Positions 7,970 through 17,339 of a DNA stretch of 64,000 bases are shown in pieces; positions within the stretch are counted from its first letter, which is position 1; every line of letters begins with the position of its first letter. The notes beneath the pieces are model-generated. The model saw nothing but the letters and a program-made list of their open reading frames with translations, had not been told where the DNA came from and searched no databases. The translations under genes were made by a program, and so were the position numbers. The stretch spans positions 248,001 through 312,000 of the forward strand of contig JAZIHH010000034.1 in assembly GCA_036678685.1 (NCBI GenBank), read 5' to 3'. Source of the stretch: JAZIHH01 sp036678685. GTDB lineage: Bacteria; Bacillota; UBA4882; UBA10575.

Positions 7970-9244
7970 CTAATGTTGCTGTTTGATCCACTCCAGCACC
8001 GGGTCGGTCCCCTTCCGGTAAGCGGCAAAAGATTCCTTAATCTCCACGTCCGGCGCCAAAGTATCAGCTTCCTGATTGTACCAGCGGAAATACTTGGTGG
8101 AATAGCGGATCGTCTTTTTACTGTTGGGCAGCTGAAAGGTCCTGACTTCTCCGTGGTGGTTGGGCTGGCCGCCCGTAGGCTCCCCCACAAAACAGGCTAC
8201 GGTTTCCTTCCTCAAGCGAATGGCATTCAAAATCCCGGAAGAATAAGTGTCCTTGCCGATAATCACATACAACCTGCCTTCCCGGTTGAAACTGCTTTTT
8301 TTCAGCGTATTGATAAATTGGTCGAGGATTGCTGAACTGCCGCCCCGGTTTTTCCTGAGGTCGACCACCAGTTTCTCCACCTCATGACTGTCGATAAAGG
8401 CCCATAATTCTTTATGGAAGGCGCTGAACGGCTTGCTTTTCATCTGTTGGCAGCGCCGGTAGTTAAAATAAAGGATCTTCCCTTCCGCCAAATATTCGTA
8501 TCAGTAATTTTCCCCGGGATGGCGAAGGTACAGGGGAAGGGCTCTTTCCGGCGGGTCCGCCGGGATATACTCCCCGTAGCTCACCGGCCGCAATTGTACA
8601 GTTTTCTTCTCGCCGCTTGCAAGTTCAATCTCCAGTTCGATCTCATCCCCGTTGCTCAGGCCAAAGTATTTCAAAACACCGGGGATGGGCAAATAGTAGA
8701 CAACCTGGGTCTTGAACCAACTGTCATTGGCGCCGGCCAGGAGCGGCCGGAGGGTGTTCGCAACTTCTTCGATTTCTTTCCCGTTCAAAGAAAGGATTTT
8801 CGCATCCAACAATTCTTCATATCCCCGGGCGGCGCCGGTAATATAAATACCCTCGTCAAACCAGTACAATTCCAACGGATACATGAACTCCGAGCCGATG
8901 CTTGCTCCGGTGTGCGTATCTCCGACACTGGCGATGATGATGCTGAGGGCGATTTCAATTTCTTCATCGGTATACTCAGGTACCTTCGCTTTGAGATCGT
9001 TCAGTTGCCGGTTAAATTCAGCGGCGGAAAGCCGGAAAAATAAGTTCTTGTGGACCAGCGGCAAAGTTTCCTGGAGATAAGTAAGGTCATTCACCCAGCG
9101 GGTGTTCCGGTCGGTGGCCAGGTACGGTTTGGGCGAAGGCAGCTTGCTGCAGCCGGTCGCAGTAAATAAAAGCAAAATCAAGAGAACGGCCAACCGGGAA
9201 ACGGCTGTCCGCTCGTTTTTTCTTTGAAAGTAAGATCTGACCAT
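7970..9244 (-). pseudogene. S41-family peptidase lipoprotein with an in-frame TGA
   Basis: The reading frame would give about 424 residues. It has a lipoprotein signal (lipobox ending in C32), an N-terminal helical region and the S41 (C-terminal processing peptidase-like) fold. The frame is interrupted once, by TGA at 8501-8503 (codon 248), and continues in the same frame with no indel. The junction reads GENY-stop-YEYLAEGKILYFNY, and tryptophan is usual at this place in relatives as I remember them, so TGG to TGA is the simplest event. The catalytic Ser region DTYSSGI lies after the stop, so a truncated product would be inactive. It starts at the ATG at 9244 after GGTGAG. Gene decay is likely; a sequencing error is possible. 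Confidence 0.82.
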
Positions 9245-9348
9245 GCCAACTCACCTATCCCCGCGGAAATATGCTTTCCGCTCATCTGGTAAATCAAGGG
9301 ATATTATAGCATAAATTTAAAAAACAAACCGGTCAATATGTACCGGCT

Positions 9349-9360
9349 TATAGTGCTATA
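9349..9360. promoter_or_regulatory. Short palindrome between divergent genes
   Basis: TATAGTGCTATA is an inverted repeat with 5-base arms. It lies between the S41 lipoprotein gene and the AraC-type regulator and could be an operator for either. No good -35/-10 pair was found next to it; TATACT at 9414-9419 is a weak -10 candidate for the AraC gene. Confidence 0.25.
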
Positions 9361-9446
9361 GGTATTGAAAAATATCCGCAAGACAGGAAATGTTTTCACC
9401 TTCCGCGTAGTGTATACTGAAACCACCGGACGGAGGGAGGGAGACC

Positions 9447-10751
9447 ATGCCATACCTCGAGGTCATCAAAGCCGCCCTGGACTACATCGAGGAAAACCTA
9501 AAAACCCGGATTACAGCAGAGGAATTGGCGCAGCGGGCCAATTATTCCACCTATCATTTCTGCCGTTTATTCTCCATGGTGACAGGTTCTTCGGTGGCGG
9601 GCTACATTTTAAAGCGCCGTCTTGACCACGCGCTGGCCGAAATCGCCGGAGGCCGCCGGGCCATCAAGGTGGTACTGGAATACGGCTTTGATACTTATGC
9701 CGGGTTTTACAAGGCCTTTATCAAGATGTATGGTTGCTCCCCCCGCCAGTACCTTCGTCTTTATCAAGGACATCAACCGACAAAACCGGAGGTGGTTAAG
9801 GTGTATACCGAAAAAGAACTACGGAAAATTTTAGCCAATTGGGCGATCCCGGAAAATCTACCCGTCCGCGATCTCTACCGCACGGACGGCGCCAAAGTTT
9901 CCGGCAAGGTTTGGCAGGTAGGAGAAGATTATCTTTTGAAAGCCGGCGACCGCGGGAAAATGATGAAAAACCTGAAAATAGCCAAAGCCCTGCACGGGCA
10001 GGGCTTTGCCTCTTCCCTCCCCGTCCCCACCAAAACCGGGCATGATTATTGGGAAGAGCAAGAGGTATTTATTCTCACGCGCGGTTTAAAAGGCGGCCCG
10101 CTGCCCAAAGCCGAGCGTTTTGGCGCCAGGCGGGTCAAGTTTGCCGAGGAATATGGCCGGAGCATCGCCAGACTCCACAAGGCGCTGAAGTCCATCCAGA
10201 AGGAGCTTTTATGCGATGAGGTAAATCTCGATCAGCATGTGCGCGCGTGGGCCCTGCCGAGTGTGGAACGGCAAAACATCCAGTGGCGGATGGGGCTGGC
10301 GGACAGCTTCTTTCAGGACTTTGGCGAAGGCTTTGGTCTTCTCTATGCCAAGCTGCCGAAACAACTCATTCACCGGGACCCCAACCCCTGCAATATCCTG
10401 TTTGACGGTGAGACGGTCAGCGGGTTTATCGATTTTGAGCTGAGTGAAATTAACATTCGCTTATGGGATGTCTGTTACTGCGCAACGGGAATCTTATCAG
10501 AAAGCAGCGACGAAGCCTATGCGCAATGGTTGGAGATCCTCGGCAGCATCCTTAGGGGTTACGACCGGGAGGAAAGACTGACCCCGGAAGAAAAAGAGGC
10601 CGTCTTCTATGTGATCTGCGCCATTCAGATGGTTTGTATCGCTTTTTTTGCCGGCCATGACCAGTACGAGGAACTTGCCAAAACCAACCGCCGGATGCTC
10701 CAATTTATCGTTGCCCGGAAAGATAATATTAATCAGCTCACTCGCTTCTGA
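9447..10751 (+). CDS. AraC-type regulator fused to an aminoglycoside-phosphotransferase-like kinase domain
   Basis: A 434-residue two-domain protein. Residues 1-105 are an AraC/XylS DNA-binding domain with two helix-turn-helix segments (ITAEELAQRANYSTYHFCRLF; AIKVVLEYGFDTYAGFYKAF). Residues 130-434 form an APH/choline-kinase-like fold with the catalytic loop H309-R310-D311 in LIHRDPNPCN and metal-binding D329 in GFIDFE. The substrate of the kinase domain cannot be inferred; it may bind or phosphorylate a small metabolite and act as a sensor. The ATG at 9447 follows a strong GGAGGGAGGGAG sequence. The 3' end overlaps the convergent phoR gene by 14 bases. Confidence 0.88.
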   Translation: MPYLEVIKAALDYIEENLKTRITAEELAQRANYSTYHFCRLFSMVTGSSVAGYILKRRLDHALAEIAGGRRAIKVVLEYGFDTYAGFYKAFIKMYGCSPRQYLRLYQGHQPTKPEVVKVYTEKELRKILANWAIPENLPVRDLYRTDGAKVSGKVWQVGEDYLLKAGDRGKMMKNLKIAKALHGQGFASSLPVPTKTGHDYWEEQEVFILTRGLKGGPLPKAERFGARRVKFAEEYGRSIARLHKALKSIQKELLCDEVNLDQHVRAWALPSVERQNIQWRMGLADSFFQDFGEGFGLLYAKLPKQLIHRDPNPCNILFDGETVSGFIDFELSEINIRLWDVCYCATGILSESSDEAYAQWLEILGSILRGYDREERLTPEEKEAVFYVICAIQMVCIAFFAGHDQYEELAKTNRRMLQFIVARKDNINQLTRF

Positions 10752-12405
10752 AAACCACCGTCACCGCGGTCCCCTTTCCCGGCTCGCTGTCGAGTTCAAG
10801 CCGGGCCTGATGCAATTCGGCGCCGTGCTTGACAATGGAAAGGCCCAGCCCCGTCCCGCCGGTCGCCCGGGAATGGGATCGGTCGATCCGGTAAAAGCGT
10901 TCAAAGATCCGGCCTTGGTGCTCCCGGGGGATGCCGAAACCGTTGTCCTGAACGGTCAAACGGACTTCTCCGGCGGCCGCGGCGACCTTCACTTCCACCC
11001 GGCCTTTTTCCCAATTGTATTTAATGGCATTATCGCACAGGTTGTAGACTATGTCCTCAAGAATGGGCCTGACCCCGGAGACGACCGCCCTTTCCCCGCT
11101 GACGGAGAGACTAATCTGTTTTTCCTGGGCCAACGGGGCGAGTCGCCCCGCCACTTCTTGCGCCAAGGCCAATAAATCAATCTTCTCCCAGGGAAGCTGG
11201 AGATTTTGCTCATCCAGCCGGGAGAGTTTAATGGTATCTTCGACCAGCCGGAGGAGATGCCTGGCTTCCGCATAGATGCGGCCGGCGGCAGCGGCCATAT
11301 CTTCCGGTTTTACCATGCCGTTCTTCATCAGTTCGGCATAACCCAGAATGGAGGTGAGGGGTGTTTTGAGCTCATGAGAGACATTGGCCGTAAACTCCCG
11401 GCGCATTTTTTCCGCGTTATGTTTTTCCGTAATGTCCAAAATGAAGAGAATCACCCCCCGGACCTGTTGCCCGGCCAGGACCGGACTGGCCAGCAAATCA
11501 AAGGTATTTTCCCCCTTCGTCAGAGTATCTTCATAGGGTTGCCCGCCCAGCGCCGCCGCCACGGCTTTTTGCAGGGGGATGCTCCGGTTGAGGGTTGAGA
11601 AATGCCGGTTAAGATTTTCACCAGCGCCAACTCCAAAAATCGCCGCGGCGCTTTTATTAAGCGACAGGATCTGTCCCTTGCTGTTTAAGATAATGATTCC
11701 TTCCCGGATATTTTCCGTGATGGCGTTGAACTCTTCCTGCTTCTCCCGGAGCTTTTGGAATTGCCTTGCGATCTCCTCCTTTTGCCTGGCCATCCGGGTA
11801 AGCAAGGGGGATAATTCATCATAAACCTCATTGGCCAGCGGCTCGTCCAAATTCAGGTTGTTGAGGGGGACAATGATCTTCCCGGTCAACAGGTTGGCCA
11901 GGAGCATGGTGAGGGCAAAGACCAGCAATAGCATCAGGGCGATATAGGGGAGCAATCCGAAAACGGCTTTGAAGACACTGTGGATGGAGGCGGACACCCG
12001 GAGCACGGTTCCGTCCGTCAGGCGTACCGCCCGGTAAAAGGTCTGGGTCCCAAGGGTTTTCGAAAGATGGACCGCCTCCCCGGCCCCGTCCCGCAACGCC
12101 GCCATGATTTCCGGCCGGTTGCCATGGTTTTCCATGCCGGCAGGCTCCGCCCGGTTATCAAACAAGACCGTCCCATCCTCTGCTACCCAGGTGATTCTGC
12201 TGGTAGTATCCTCCATGGCCAGCTTGGAAAAGTCCAATGGCCCGTTCTGGTTGTAACTGGCCGCCAACAAAAGCGCTTCATTCCGGATTTCCTGTTGCAT
12301 GCGGCGGTAGAATTCCCGGTAGATCACCCCGGTAATCAGCAAGGAAGTACAGAAGATCGTGACGAGCGCCAGCAAAAGCATGCTTTGGTAAATCCGCTTT
12401 TTCAT
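10738..12405 (-). CDS. phoR: Phosphate-responsive sensor histidine kinase PhoR
   Basis: A 555-residue membrane kinase. It has a transmembrane helix near 8-28, an extracytoplasmic sensor region, a second helix near 150-175, a HAMP-like linker, a PAS domain near 225-325, HisKA with phosphoacceptor H344 in NVSHELKTPL, and an HATPase domain with N-box NLCDNAIKYN and G-box DNGFGIP. It starts within the stop of the response regulator gene (ATGA overlap), so the two are translationally coupled. It would sense phosphate status, with PhoU and the Pst transporter as inputs, and control PhoP/PhoB phosphorylation. Last gene of the pst-pho operon. Confidence 0.93.
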   Translation of the reverse strand: MKKRIYQSMLLLALVTIFCTSLLITGVIYREFYRRMQQEIRNEALLLAASYNQNGPLDFSKLAMEDTTSRITWVAEDGTVLFDNRAEPAGMENHGNRPEIMAALRDGAGEAVHLSKTLGTQTFYRAVRLTDGTVLRVSASIHSVFKAVFGLLPYIALMLLLVFALTMLLANLLTGKIIVPLNNLNLDEPLANEVYDELSPLLTRMARQKEEIARQFQKLREKQEEFNAITENIREGIIILNSKGQILSLNKSAAAIFGVGAGENLNRHFSTLNRSIPLQKAVAAALGGQPYEDTLTKGENTFDLLASPVLAGQQVRGVILFILDITEKHNAEKMRREFTANVSHELKTPLTSILGYAELMKNGMVKPEDMAAAAGRIYAEARHLLRLVEDTIKLSRLDEQNLQLPWEKIDLLALAQEVAGRLAPLAQEKQISLSVSGERAVVSGVRPILEDIVYNLCDNAIKYNWEKGRVEVKVAAAAGEVRLTVQDNGFGIPREHQGRIFERFYRIDRSHSRATGGTGLGLSIVKHGAELHQARLELDSEPGKGTAVTVVFRSE

Positions 12406-13076
12406 GTTTCTCCTCCAATTTTGTAGCCAACCCCCCGGACTGTTTCAATCACGGAACCGGCTGCACCAAGCTTTTGCCGGAGGGTTCGGATATGCACATC
12501 CACGGTCCGGGTTTCCCCTTGGTAATCATAACCCCACACTTCCTGCAGGAGCTGATCCCTGGTCAGCACAATCCCTTTGTTTTCCAACAAATATTTGAGG
12601 AGCATAAATTCCTTCAGGGTCAGCGTCACTTCCCGCCCGTCAACCAGGACAAGGTGGCGCGCCACATCCATCATCAGCCGGCCGGCGGTTAATTCGCTGG
12701 GGTTGACCGGCTGACCCGCCCGGCGGAGAACCGCTTTCACCCGGGAAAGGAATTCCATAATCCCGAAAGGCTTGGTGATATAATCATCCGCCCCGCTGTC
12801 CAGGCCGACCACTTTATCATATTCGGCGCCCTTGGCCGTGATCATGACGACGGGAATCGCCCGGGTGCGCGCGGAAGCCTTGAGGCGTTTTAGGATGGTA
12901 AGGCCGTCTTCGCCGGGGAGCATAATATCAAGGAGGATCAAAGACGGCAAAGCATTCTCCAGGGCGGCATAAAAAGGCCCGCTTTCACTGAAACCGCGTG
13001 CTTCATAACCGTTGACTTTTAGGGCATAAATGATGAGCTCCCGGATGCTGCTGTCATCTTCCACACAATAGATCAT
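12402..13076 (-). CDS. phoP: Phosphate regulon response regulator PhoP/PhoB
   Basis: A 224-residue OmpR/PhoB-type regulator. The N-terminal receiver has acidic pocket E6-D7-D8, phosphoacceptor D50 in LLDIMLPGEDG and a conserved Lys in YITKPF. The C-terminal winged helix ends RTVDVHIRTLRQKLG and VRGVGYKI. It overlaps phoU by 4 bases and phoR by 4 bases. Expected targets are Pho boxes upstream of pstS. PhoP is the usual name in Bacillota and PhoB in Proteobacteria. Confidence 0.93.
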   Translation of the reverse strand: MIYCVEDDSSIRELIIYALKVNGYEARGFSESGPFYAALENALPSLILLDIMLPGEDGLTILKRLKASARTRAIPVVMITAKGAEYDKVVGLDSGADDYITKPFGIMEFLSRVKAVLRRAGQPVNPSELTAGRLMMDVARHLVLVDGREVTLTLKEFMLLKYLLENKGIVLTRDQLLQEVWGYDYQGETRTVDVHIRTLRQKLGAAGSVIETVRGVGYKIGGET

Positions 13077-13726
13077 TTCCCCACCCCGTTTCGATGCCGG
13101 CCGGTGATGGCAAACTCAACCCATTCGGCGATATTGGTGGCATGGTCACCGATCCGCTCAAAATACTTGGCGATCATGATCAGGTCAATGGCAAATTCGC
13201 CGCTTTTGGCATCTTTGTTGATTAGCCGGATCAAATCTTTTTTTACCTGAATAAACAACTCGTCAACCACATCATCGTACTCGATGACCGCTTTGGCCAG
13301 CTCCAAATCCTGCCGGACAAAGGCATCGATACTGCCGGTCACCATCTTAATCGTGGCTTCCGCCATCGCGGCGATGGGTTTGGTCTCCGGTGCCGCCTCA
13401 ATCTTGGCCTGTATAGTGATCTCCGCAATATCGCCGGCTTGATCGCCGATGCGTTCCAGATCGGTGATCATTTTCAACGCCGACGAAATCTGCCTTAAAT
13501 CCCTGGCCACCGGTTGCTGCTGGAGGAGGAGCTTCAGGCAGAGTCCTTCAATCTCCCTTTCCTGCTGGTCGATTTCGACATCGGCCTCCACCGCCTTTTT
13601 AGCCAGGGCAAGGTCATTATTTAGCAAAGCCTTGACCGCATTGGCGATGGCTTCTTCGCAGAGGGCGCCCATCCGGATCAGCCGGGTTTTCAAGAGTTCC
13701 AGTTGTTCATCGAATTTACTCCGCAT
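13073..13726 (-). CDS. phoU: Phosphate transport regulator PhoU
   Basis: A 217-residue all-helical protein with the two-fold three-helix repeat of PhoU. The two metal-binding ExxxD-type segments are RIGDQAGDIAE and RIGDHATNIAEW. It couples the Pst transporter to PhoR and dampens uptake when phosphate is ample. The start ATG overlaps the pstB stop by one base (TAATG), and its end overlaps the response regulator gene. Confidence 0.95.
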   Translation of the reverse strand: MRSKFDEQLELLKTRLIRMGALCEEAIANAVKALLNNDLALAKKAVEADVEIDQQEREIEGLCLKLLLQQQPVARDLRQISSALKMITDLERIGDQAGDIAEITIQAKIEAAPETKPIAAMAEATIKMVTGSIDAFVRQDLELAKAVIEYDDVVDELFIQVKKDLIRLINKDAKSGEFAIDLIMIAKYFERIGDHATNIAEWVEFAITGRHRNGVGK

Positions 13727-14475
13727 TACCCGTACCTCCCCGTGATATACTCCTCCGTCCGTCGATCCTTCGGCATGGCGAAGAGCTCCTCCGCACTGGC
13801 ATATTCAATCAGTTCGCCTTGGAGAAAAAAGGCGGTAGCGTCGGCGATCCGCACGGCTTGTTGCATATTATGGGTAACAACGACTATAGTATATTTCTTT
13901 TTTAATTCGCTAACCAGGTCTTCAATCTTGGCGGTGGAAACCGGATCCAGGGCCGAGGTGGGTTCATCCATCAGCAACACTTCCGGTTCTACCGCCAACG
14001 CCCGGGCAATGCAGAGCCGCTGCTGCTGGCCGCCGGAGAGCTCCAGGGCGCTTTTTTTGAGGCGGTCCTTCAACTCCTCCCAAATCGCCGCCTGCCGCAA
14101 GGAGTGCTCAACGATCTCATCCAATCTGATTTTGCTGCGGATGCCATGGGTCCGCGGGCCGAAGGCCACATTATCATAAACGCTCATCGGGAAGGGATTG
14201 GGCTTTTGAAAGACCATCCCCACCCGTTTCCGCAGGAAGTTTACATCCATCTCCCCATAAATATTTACGTTATCCAAAAAAACCGCTCCGCTGATCCGGC
14301 AACCCGCCACCAGCTCATTCAAGCGGTTCAGGCTTTTGAGCAGCGTTGACTTTCCGCAGCCGGAGGGCCCAATCAAAGCGGTAATTACGTTTGCTTTGAT
14401 CGTCATGTTGATTTGTTTCAAGGCCTGAAAATCTCCGTAGTAGACATCAAGGTTTTCGATGCGGATTTTATCCAT
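13726..14475 (-). CDS. pstB: Phosphate ABC transporter ATP-binding protein PstB
   Basis: A 249-residue ABC ATPase with Walker A GPSGCGKST, signature LSGGQQQR, Walker B VLLMDEP and a switch His in VVTHNM. The segment ALKQINMTIKANVITALIGP is typical of PstB. It powers PstSCA phosphate import at the cytoplasmic face. The ATG at 14475 follows GGAGAAGGGAGG. It sits between pstA and phoU in the usual operon order. Confidence 0.97.
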   Translation of the reverse strand: MDKIRIENLDVYYGDFQALKQINMTIKANVITALIGPSGCGKSTLLKSLNRLNELVAGCRISGAVFLDNVNIYGEMDVNFLRKRVGMVFQKPNPFPMSVYDNVAFGPRTHGIRSKIRLDEIVEHSLRQAAIWEELKDRLKKSALELSGGQQQRLCIARALAVEPEVLLMDEPTSALDPVSTAKIEDLVSELKKKYTIVVVTHNMQQAVRIADATAFFLQGELIEYASAEELFAMPKDRRTEEYITGRYG

Positions 14476-14501
14476 AAGGCCTCCCTTCTCCTTTTATGGC
14501 A

Positions 14502-15377
14502 TTAAACTTTTCCCAGCTTTTTACCGGCCAATTCCGAGAGCCAGTTGATTAAGGCCACCATCATAAACAGAACAACCGCGGTGGCCGCTGCCTGGTTGAC
14601 ATGCAATCCCTCGCTGGCCAGGGCAAAGAGGTGGACCGCCAAGGTGCGGGTGGAGTCGAAGAGAAAGTCCCTGCCCCCGGGTATTTCGGCAACCGTGCCG
14701 GCGGTATAGATCAGGGCCGCCGTCTCGCCGACCACCCGGCCGATCCCCAGGATGACGCCGGCCAATATTCCGCGCGCCGCCGAAGGAAGCACAATTTGAA
14801 AGACGGTCCTTAACTTACCGGCACCCAGCCCGTAGCTGCCTTCCCGGTAGGCCGCGGGGACTGCCTTCAGGGCTTCCTCCGCCGTCCGCATGATCAGCGG
14901 CAAAATCATCATGGCCAACGTGAAGGCGCCGGCCAGCAGCGACATTCCCCAACCGAGGGCGGTGACAAAAAACAGCAGACCAAAGAGGCCGTAAACAATT
15001 GAAGGGATCCCGGCCAAGGTCTCGGCGGTAATCCGGACCATCCCAACAAACCCATTTCTTTTCTGCGCATATTCCACCAGATAAATGGCGGCAAAGATGC
15101 CAACCGGCGCGGCCAGAAGCAGCGCGATCAAGGTCATCAGCACCGTATTGATCAGCGCGGGCATTAGCGACATGTTCACAGTATTATATTTCCACGCAAA
15201 AAGCCCGGGTTTGAGGTGGGGGATCCCCTTGATCATGATATATCCGGTTAAAAAGAGGAGACTTCCGAGCGTGAGCAGAGCGGCAGCCATCACCAGGAGA
15301 AACAAAAGAAGGGACAGAGGGCTACGCTGGTAGGCGTTGAGCTTGCACCGTAATGACCTTTTATAGCTCGCTTCCAT
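14502..15377 (-). CDS. pstA: Phosphate ABC transporter permease PstA
   Basis: A 291-residue integral membrane permease with about six helices and an EAA-type cytoplasmic loop near GAGKLRTVFQIVLPSAARGI. It pairs with PstC. The ATG at 15377 follows AAAGGAGGGCGGG and shares one base with the pstC stop (TGATG), so start and stop are coupled. Confidence 0.95.
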   Translation of the reverse strand: MEASYKRSLRCKLNAYQRSPLSLLLFLLVMAAALLTLGSLLFLTGYIMIKGIPHLKPGLFAWKYNTVNMSLMPALINTVLMTLIALLLAAPVGIFAAIYLVEYAQKRNGFVGMVRITAETLAGIPSIVYGLFGLLFFVTALGWGMSLLAGAFTLAMMILPLIMRTAEEALKAVPAAYREGSYGLGAGKLRTVFQIVLPSAARGILAGVILGIGRVVGETAALIYTAGTVAEIPGGRDFLFDSTRTLAVHLFALASEGLHVNQAAATAVVLFMMVALINWLSELAGKKLGKV

Positions 15378-16231
15378 CAACCCGCCCTCCTTTTCAGAAA
15401 GGATAATCCTAAATTGAGCAAAAGAATGAAGGCAAAAAGCACCACCGCGGTGGCAATCAAGGCCTCCCGGTGCAGGTCCGCCGCATAACCCATTTCCAGC
15501 ACAATGTTGGCCGTCAGCGTCCGGACGCCTTTCAGCAGTCCGGCCGGCATTCTGGCCTGATTCCCGGCCACCATGACGACGGCCATGGTCTCGCCGATCG
15601 CCCGGCCGACGCCGAGGACGACCGCCGTCATGATCCCGGATTTGGCGGCCGGCAGTTCAATAAAGAAGATACTCCTTTCCCGGCTCGCCCCCAGGGCCAA
15701 ACCGCCTTCGTAATAGCTTTGCGGCACCGCCCGGAGCGCCGCTTCGCTGACACTGGTAACCGTCGGCAAGATCATCAGGCCCAACAGAAGCGAAGCCGTC
15801 AAGATGCTGTGGCCGGTCCCCCCAAAAGTATCACGGATCAGGGGCACGAGCACAACCAGGCCGAAAAAGCCGTACACGACGGAAGGGATTCCGGCCAGCA
15901 GGTTGATGGCCGGCTTGAAAAAACGGTACAATTTGGCTGGACAGTACCGGGCCATGAAGATGGCGGTCAGGATCCCGACGGGAACCCCGATCCCGGCCGC
16001 GCCGGCGGTCACAGAGATGCTGCCCAGGATCATCGGAAGGATCCCGTAGGCCGGCGGCACATTATTTGGCTTCCAGCCTCTCCCCAGTAAAAAATCGAAG
16101 ACCCCGATTTTAACCATCGCCGGAATGCCGTTGCGCAACAAGAACAAACAAATGAGGAGCACCGCCAGGATAGAGGTACCGGCGGCCATAAGGAAGATTC
16201 CTTGCATGATCCTTTCCTGGTATTTCCCCAT
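15377..16231 (-). CDS. pstC: Phosphate ABC transporter permease PstC
   Basis: A 284-residue permease with about six membrane helices and an EAA-type loop near GASRERSIFFIELPAAKSGI. The start is the ATG at 16231 behind AAGGAGTGG; the longer frame to 16288 has no ribosome binding site. An 85-base gap separates it from pstS, and pstA follows with a one-base overlap. Confidence 0.95.
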   Translation of the reverse strand: MGKYQERIMQGIFLMAAGTSILAVLLICLFLLRNGIPAMVKIGVFDFLLGRGWKPNNVPPAYGILPMILGSISVTAGAAGIGVPVGILTAIFMARYCPAKLYRFFKPAINLLAGIPSVVYGFFGLVVLVPLIRDTFGGTGHSILTASLLLGLMILPTVTSVSEAALRAVPQSYYEGGLALGASRERSIFFIELPAAKSGIMTAVVLGVGRAIGETMAVVMVAGNQARMPAGLLKGVRTLTANIVLEMGYAADLHREALIATAVVLFAFILLLNLGLSFLKRRAG

Positions 16232-16316
16232 CAATTTCCACTCCTTATCAGCTGGATCCGCCCGCTTATGGTTTAACCCGTACGGCAACGGCCGGGCCCG
16301 GTAGCCAGCGTGCGCG

Positions 16317-17174
16317 CTACTCGGTAATCTGCGCCCAAGAGGTGATTTCCCCTTTGAAAATCTCTCTAATTTGCTCGCTGGTCAGATTAGCCACGGGATT
16401 TTCCTTATGCACAATCACCGCCAGCCCGTCGAGGGTGATCACGGTCGCCTGCAGTCTTTTTCGTTCGTTTTCCTTCAGTTCGCGGGAGGCCATCGCAATC
16501 TCGCAAGTTCCTTCGATGGCCGAGTTTAGACCGGTGGTGGAATCACTGAGCTGAATTTCTATTTCGGCCTTGCTGTTCAATTGCAAGTAAGCTTCTTTCA
16601 ACTTTTCCATCACCGGTGTGACCGAGGAAGAGCCCGCCACCACTATTTTCCCTGCCGGTCGGGTGCCGCGGTAGGGCTCTCCTGATCCGGCGGCAAGATA
16701 ACCAAGGTCTTCAATTATCTTTTGCCCGTCGCTGCTCAGGATAAAGTCGATAAAATCCCGGGTCAATGCGCTGGTCTCGGCTTTAGTGGCGATATTGAAC
16801 GGCCTGAAGACTTTGTAAGATTTATTTTTAATATTCTCCACGCTTGCTTCTACCCCATCCACTTGCAAAGCCTTGACGGTGTCATCCAGCGCACCCAGGG
16901 AGATATAGCCAATGGCATTTCTGTTCCCCGCCACCGTTGTCATGACCGCCGACGTACTGTTAACGACAATCGCTTCGTCGGTGGTCCGGTCTGCCTTATG
17001 GCCGGAAGCGTCCTTTTCCTCAAGGCCAAAAAGTTCAATAAAGGCGCCTCTGGTCCCGGAACCGTCCTCCCGGGAGACCACAACAATTTTGTCATTTTTT
17101 CCCCCACCGGTGCAGCCGTTGAGGAAAAGAGTAAGCAGAATCCCCGCCAGCACAATCCCTTTTCCCATTTTCAT
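16317..17174 (-). CDS. pstS: Phosphate-binding lipoprotein PstS
   Basis: A 285-residue substrate-binding protein of the PstS/PBP-like family. It starts with a lipoprotein signal with lipobox LNGC (C21), followed by a Gly-rich linker. Phosphate-contacting segments are SREDGSGTRGAF and GSSSVTPVME. It delivers phosphate to PstC-PstA. The ATG at 17174 lies behind AAAGGAG. It is the first gene of the operon and is preceded by a T-rich direct-repeat region that fits a Pho box. Confidence 0.95.
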   Translation of the reverse strand: MKMGKGIVLAGILLTLFLNGCTGGGKNDKIVVVSREDGSGTRGAFIELFGLEEKDASGHKADRTTDEAIVVNSTSAVMTTVAGNRNAIGYISLGALDDTVKALQVDGVEASVENIKNKSYKVFRPFNIATKAETSALTRDFIDFILSSDGQKIIEDLGYLAAGSGEPYRGTRPAGKIVVAGSSSVTPVMEKLKEAYLQLNSKAEIEIQLSDSTTGLNSAIEGTCEIAMASRELKENERKRLQATVITLDGLAVIVHKENPVANLTSEQIREIFKGEITSWAQITE

Positions 17175-17246
17175 GCCTTTAACTCCTTTTCTTTAATTTT
17201 TTGGTCAGTCCAAACTTACCATACCTAAGTTAAAGGCAAAGACAAT

Positions 17247-17280
17247 CTTAAGTAAAATCTAAATAAAATCAATTAAAACA
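17247..17280 (-). promoter_or_regulatory. Candidate Pho box upstream of pstS
   Basis: On the minus strand TTTTA occurs three times at 10-11 base spacing (TTTTAATTGA, TTTTATTTAGA, TTTTACTTAAGA). Bacillota PhoP sites are TT(A/C/T)A-type direct repeats spaced about 11 bases, so this region is a plausible PhoP binding site. It is about 75 bases upstream of the pstS start. Confidence 0.5.
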
Positions 17281-17339
17281 AACGCCGGAGGGCAAGGAAG
17301 AAACTGGCCCTCCGGCAGCTACGAATCCCTCGTTTTCGC

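Noticed and set aside
7860..7980. 24-codon frame after GGTGG, between hamA and the S41 gene
   Set aside because: Too short to judge, no conserved look, and it leads into the phoR-like relic.
8495..8510. TGA in the S41 gene as selenocysteine
   Set aside because: S41 peptidases do not use Sec, Trp is the usual residue, and no insertion element was seen; a nonsense mutation is simpler.
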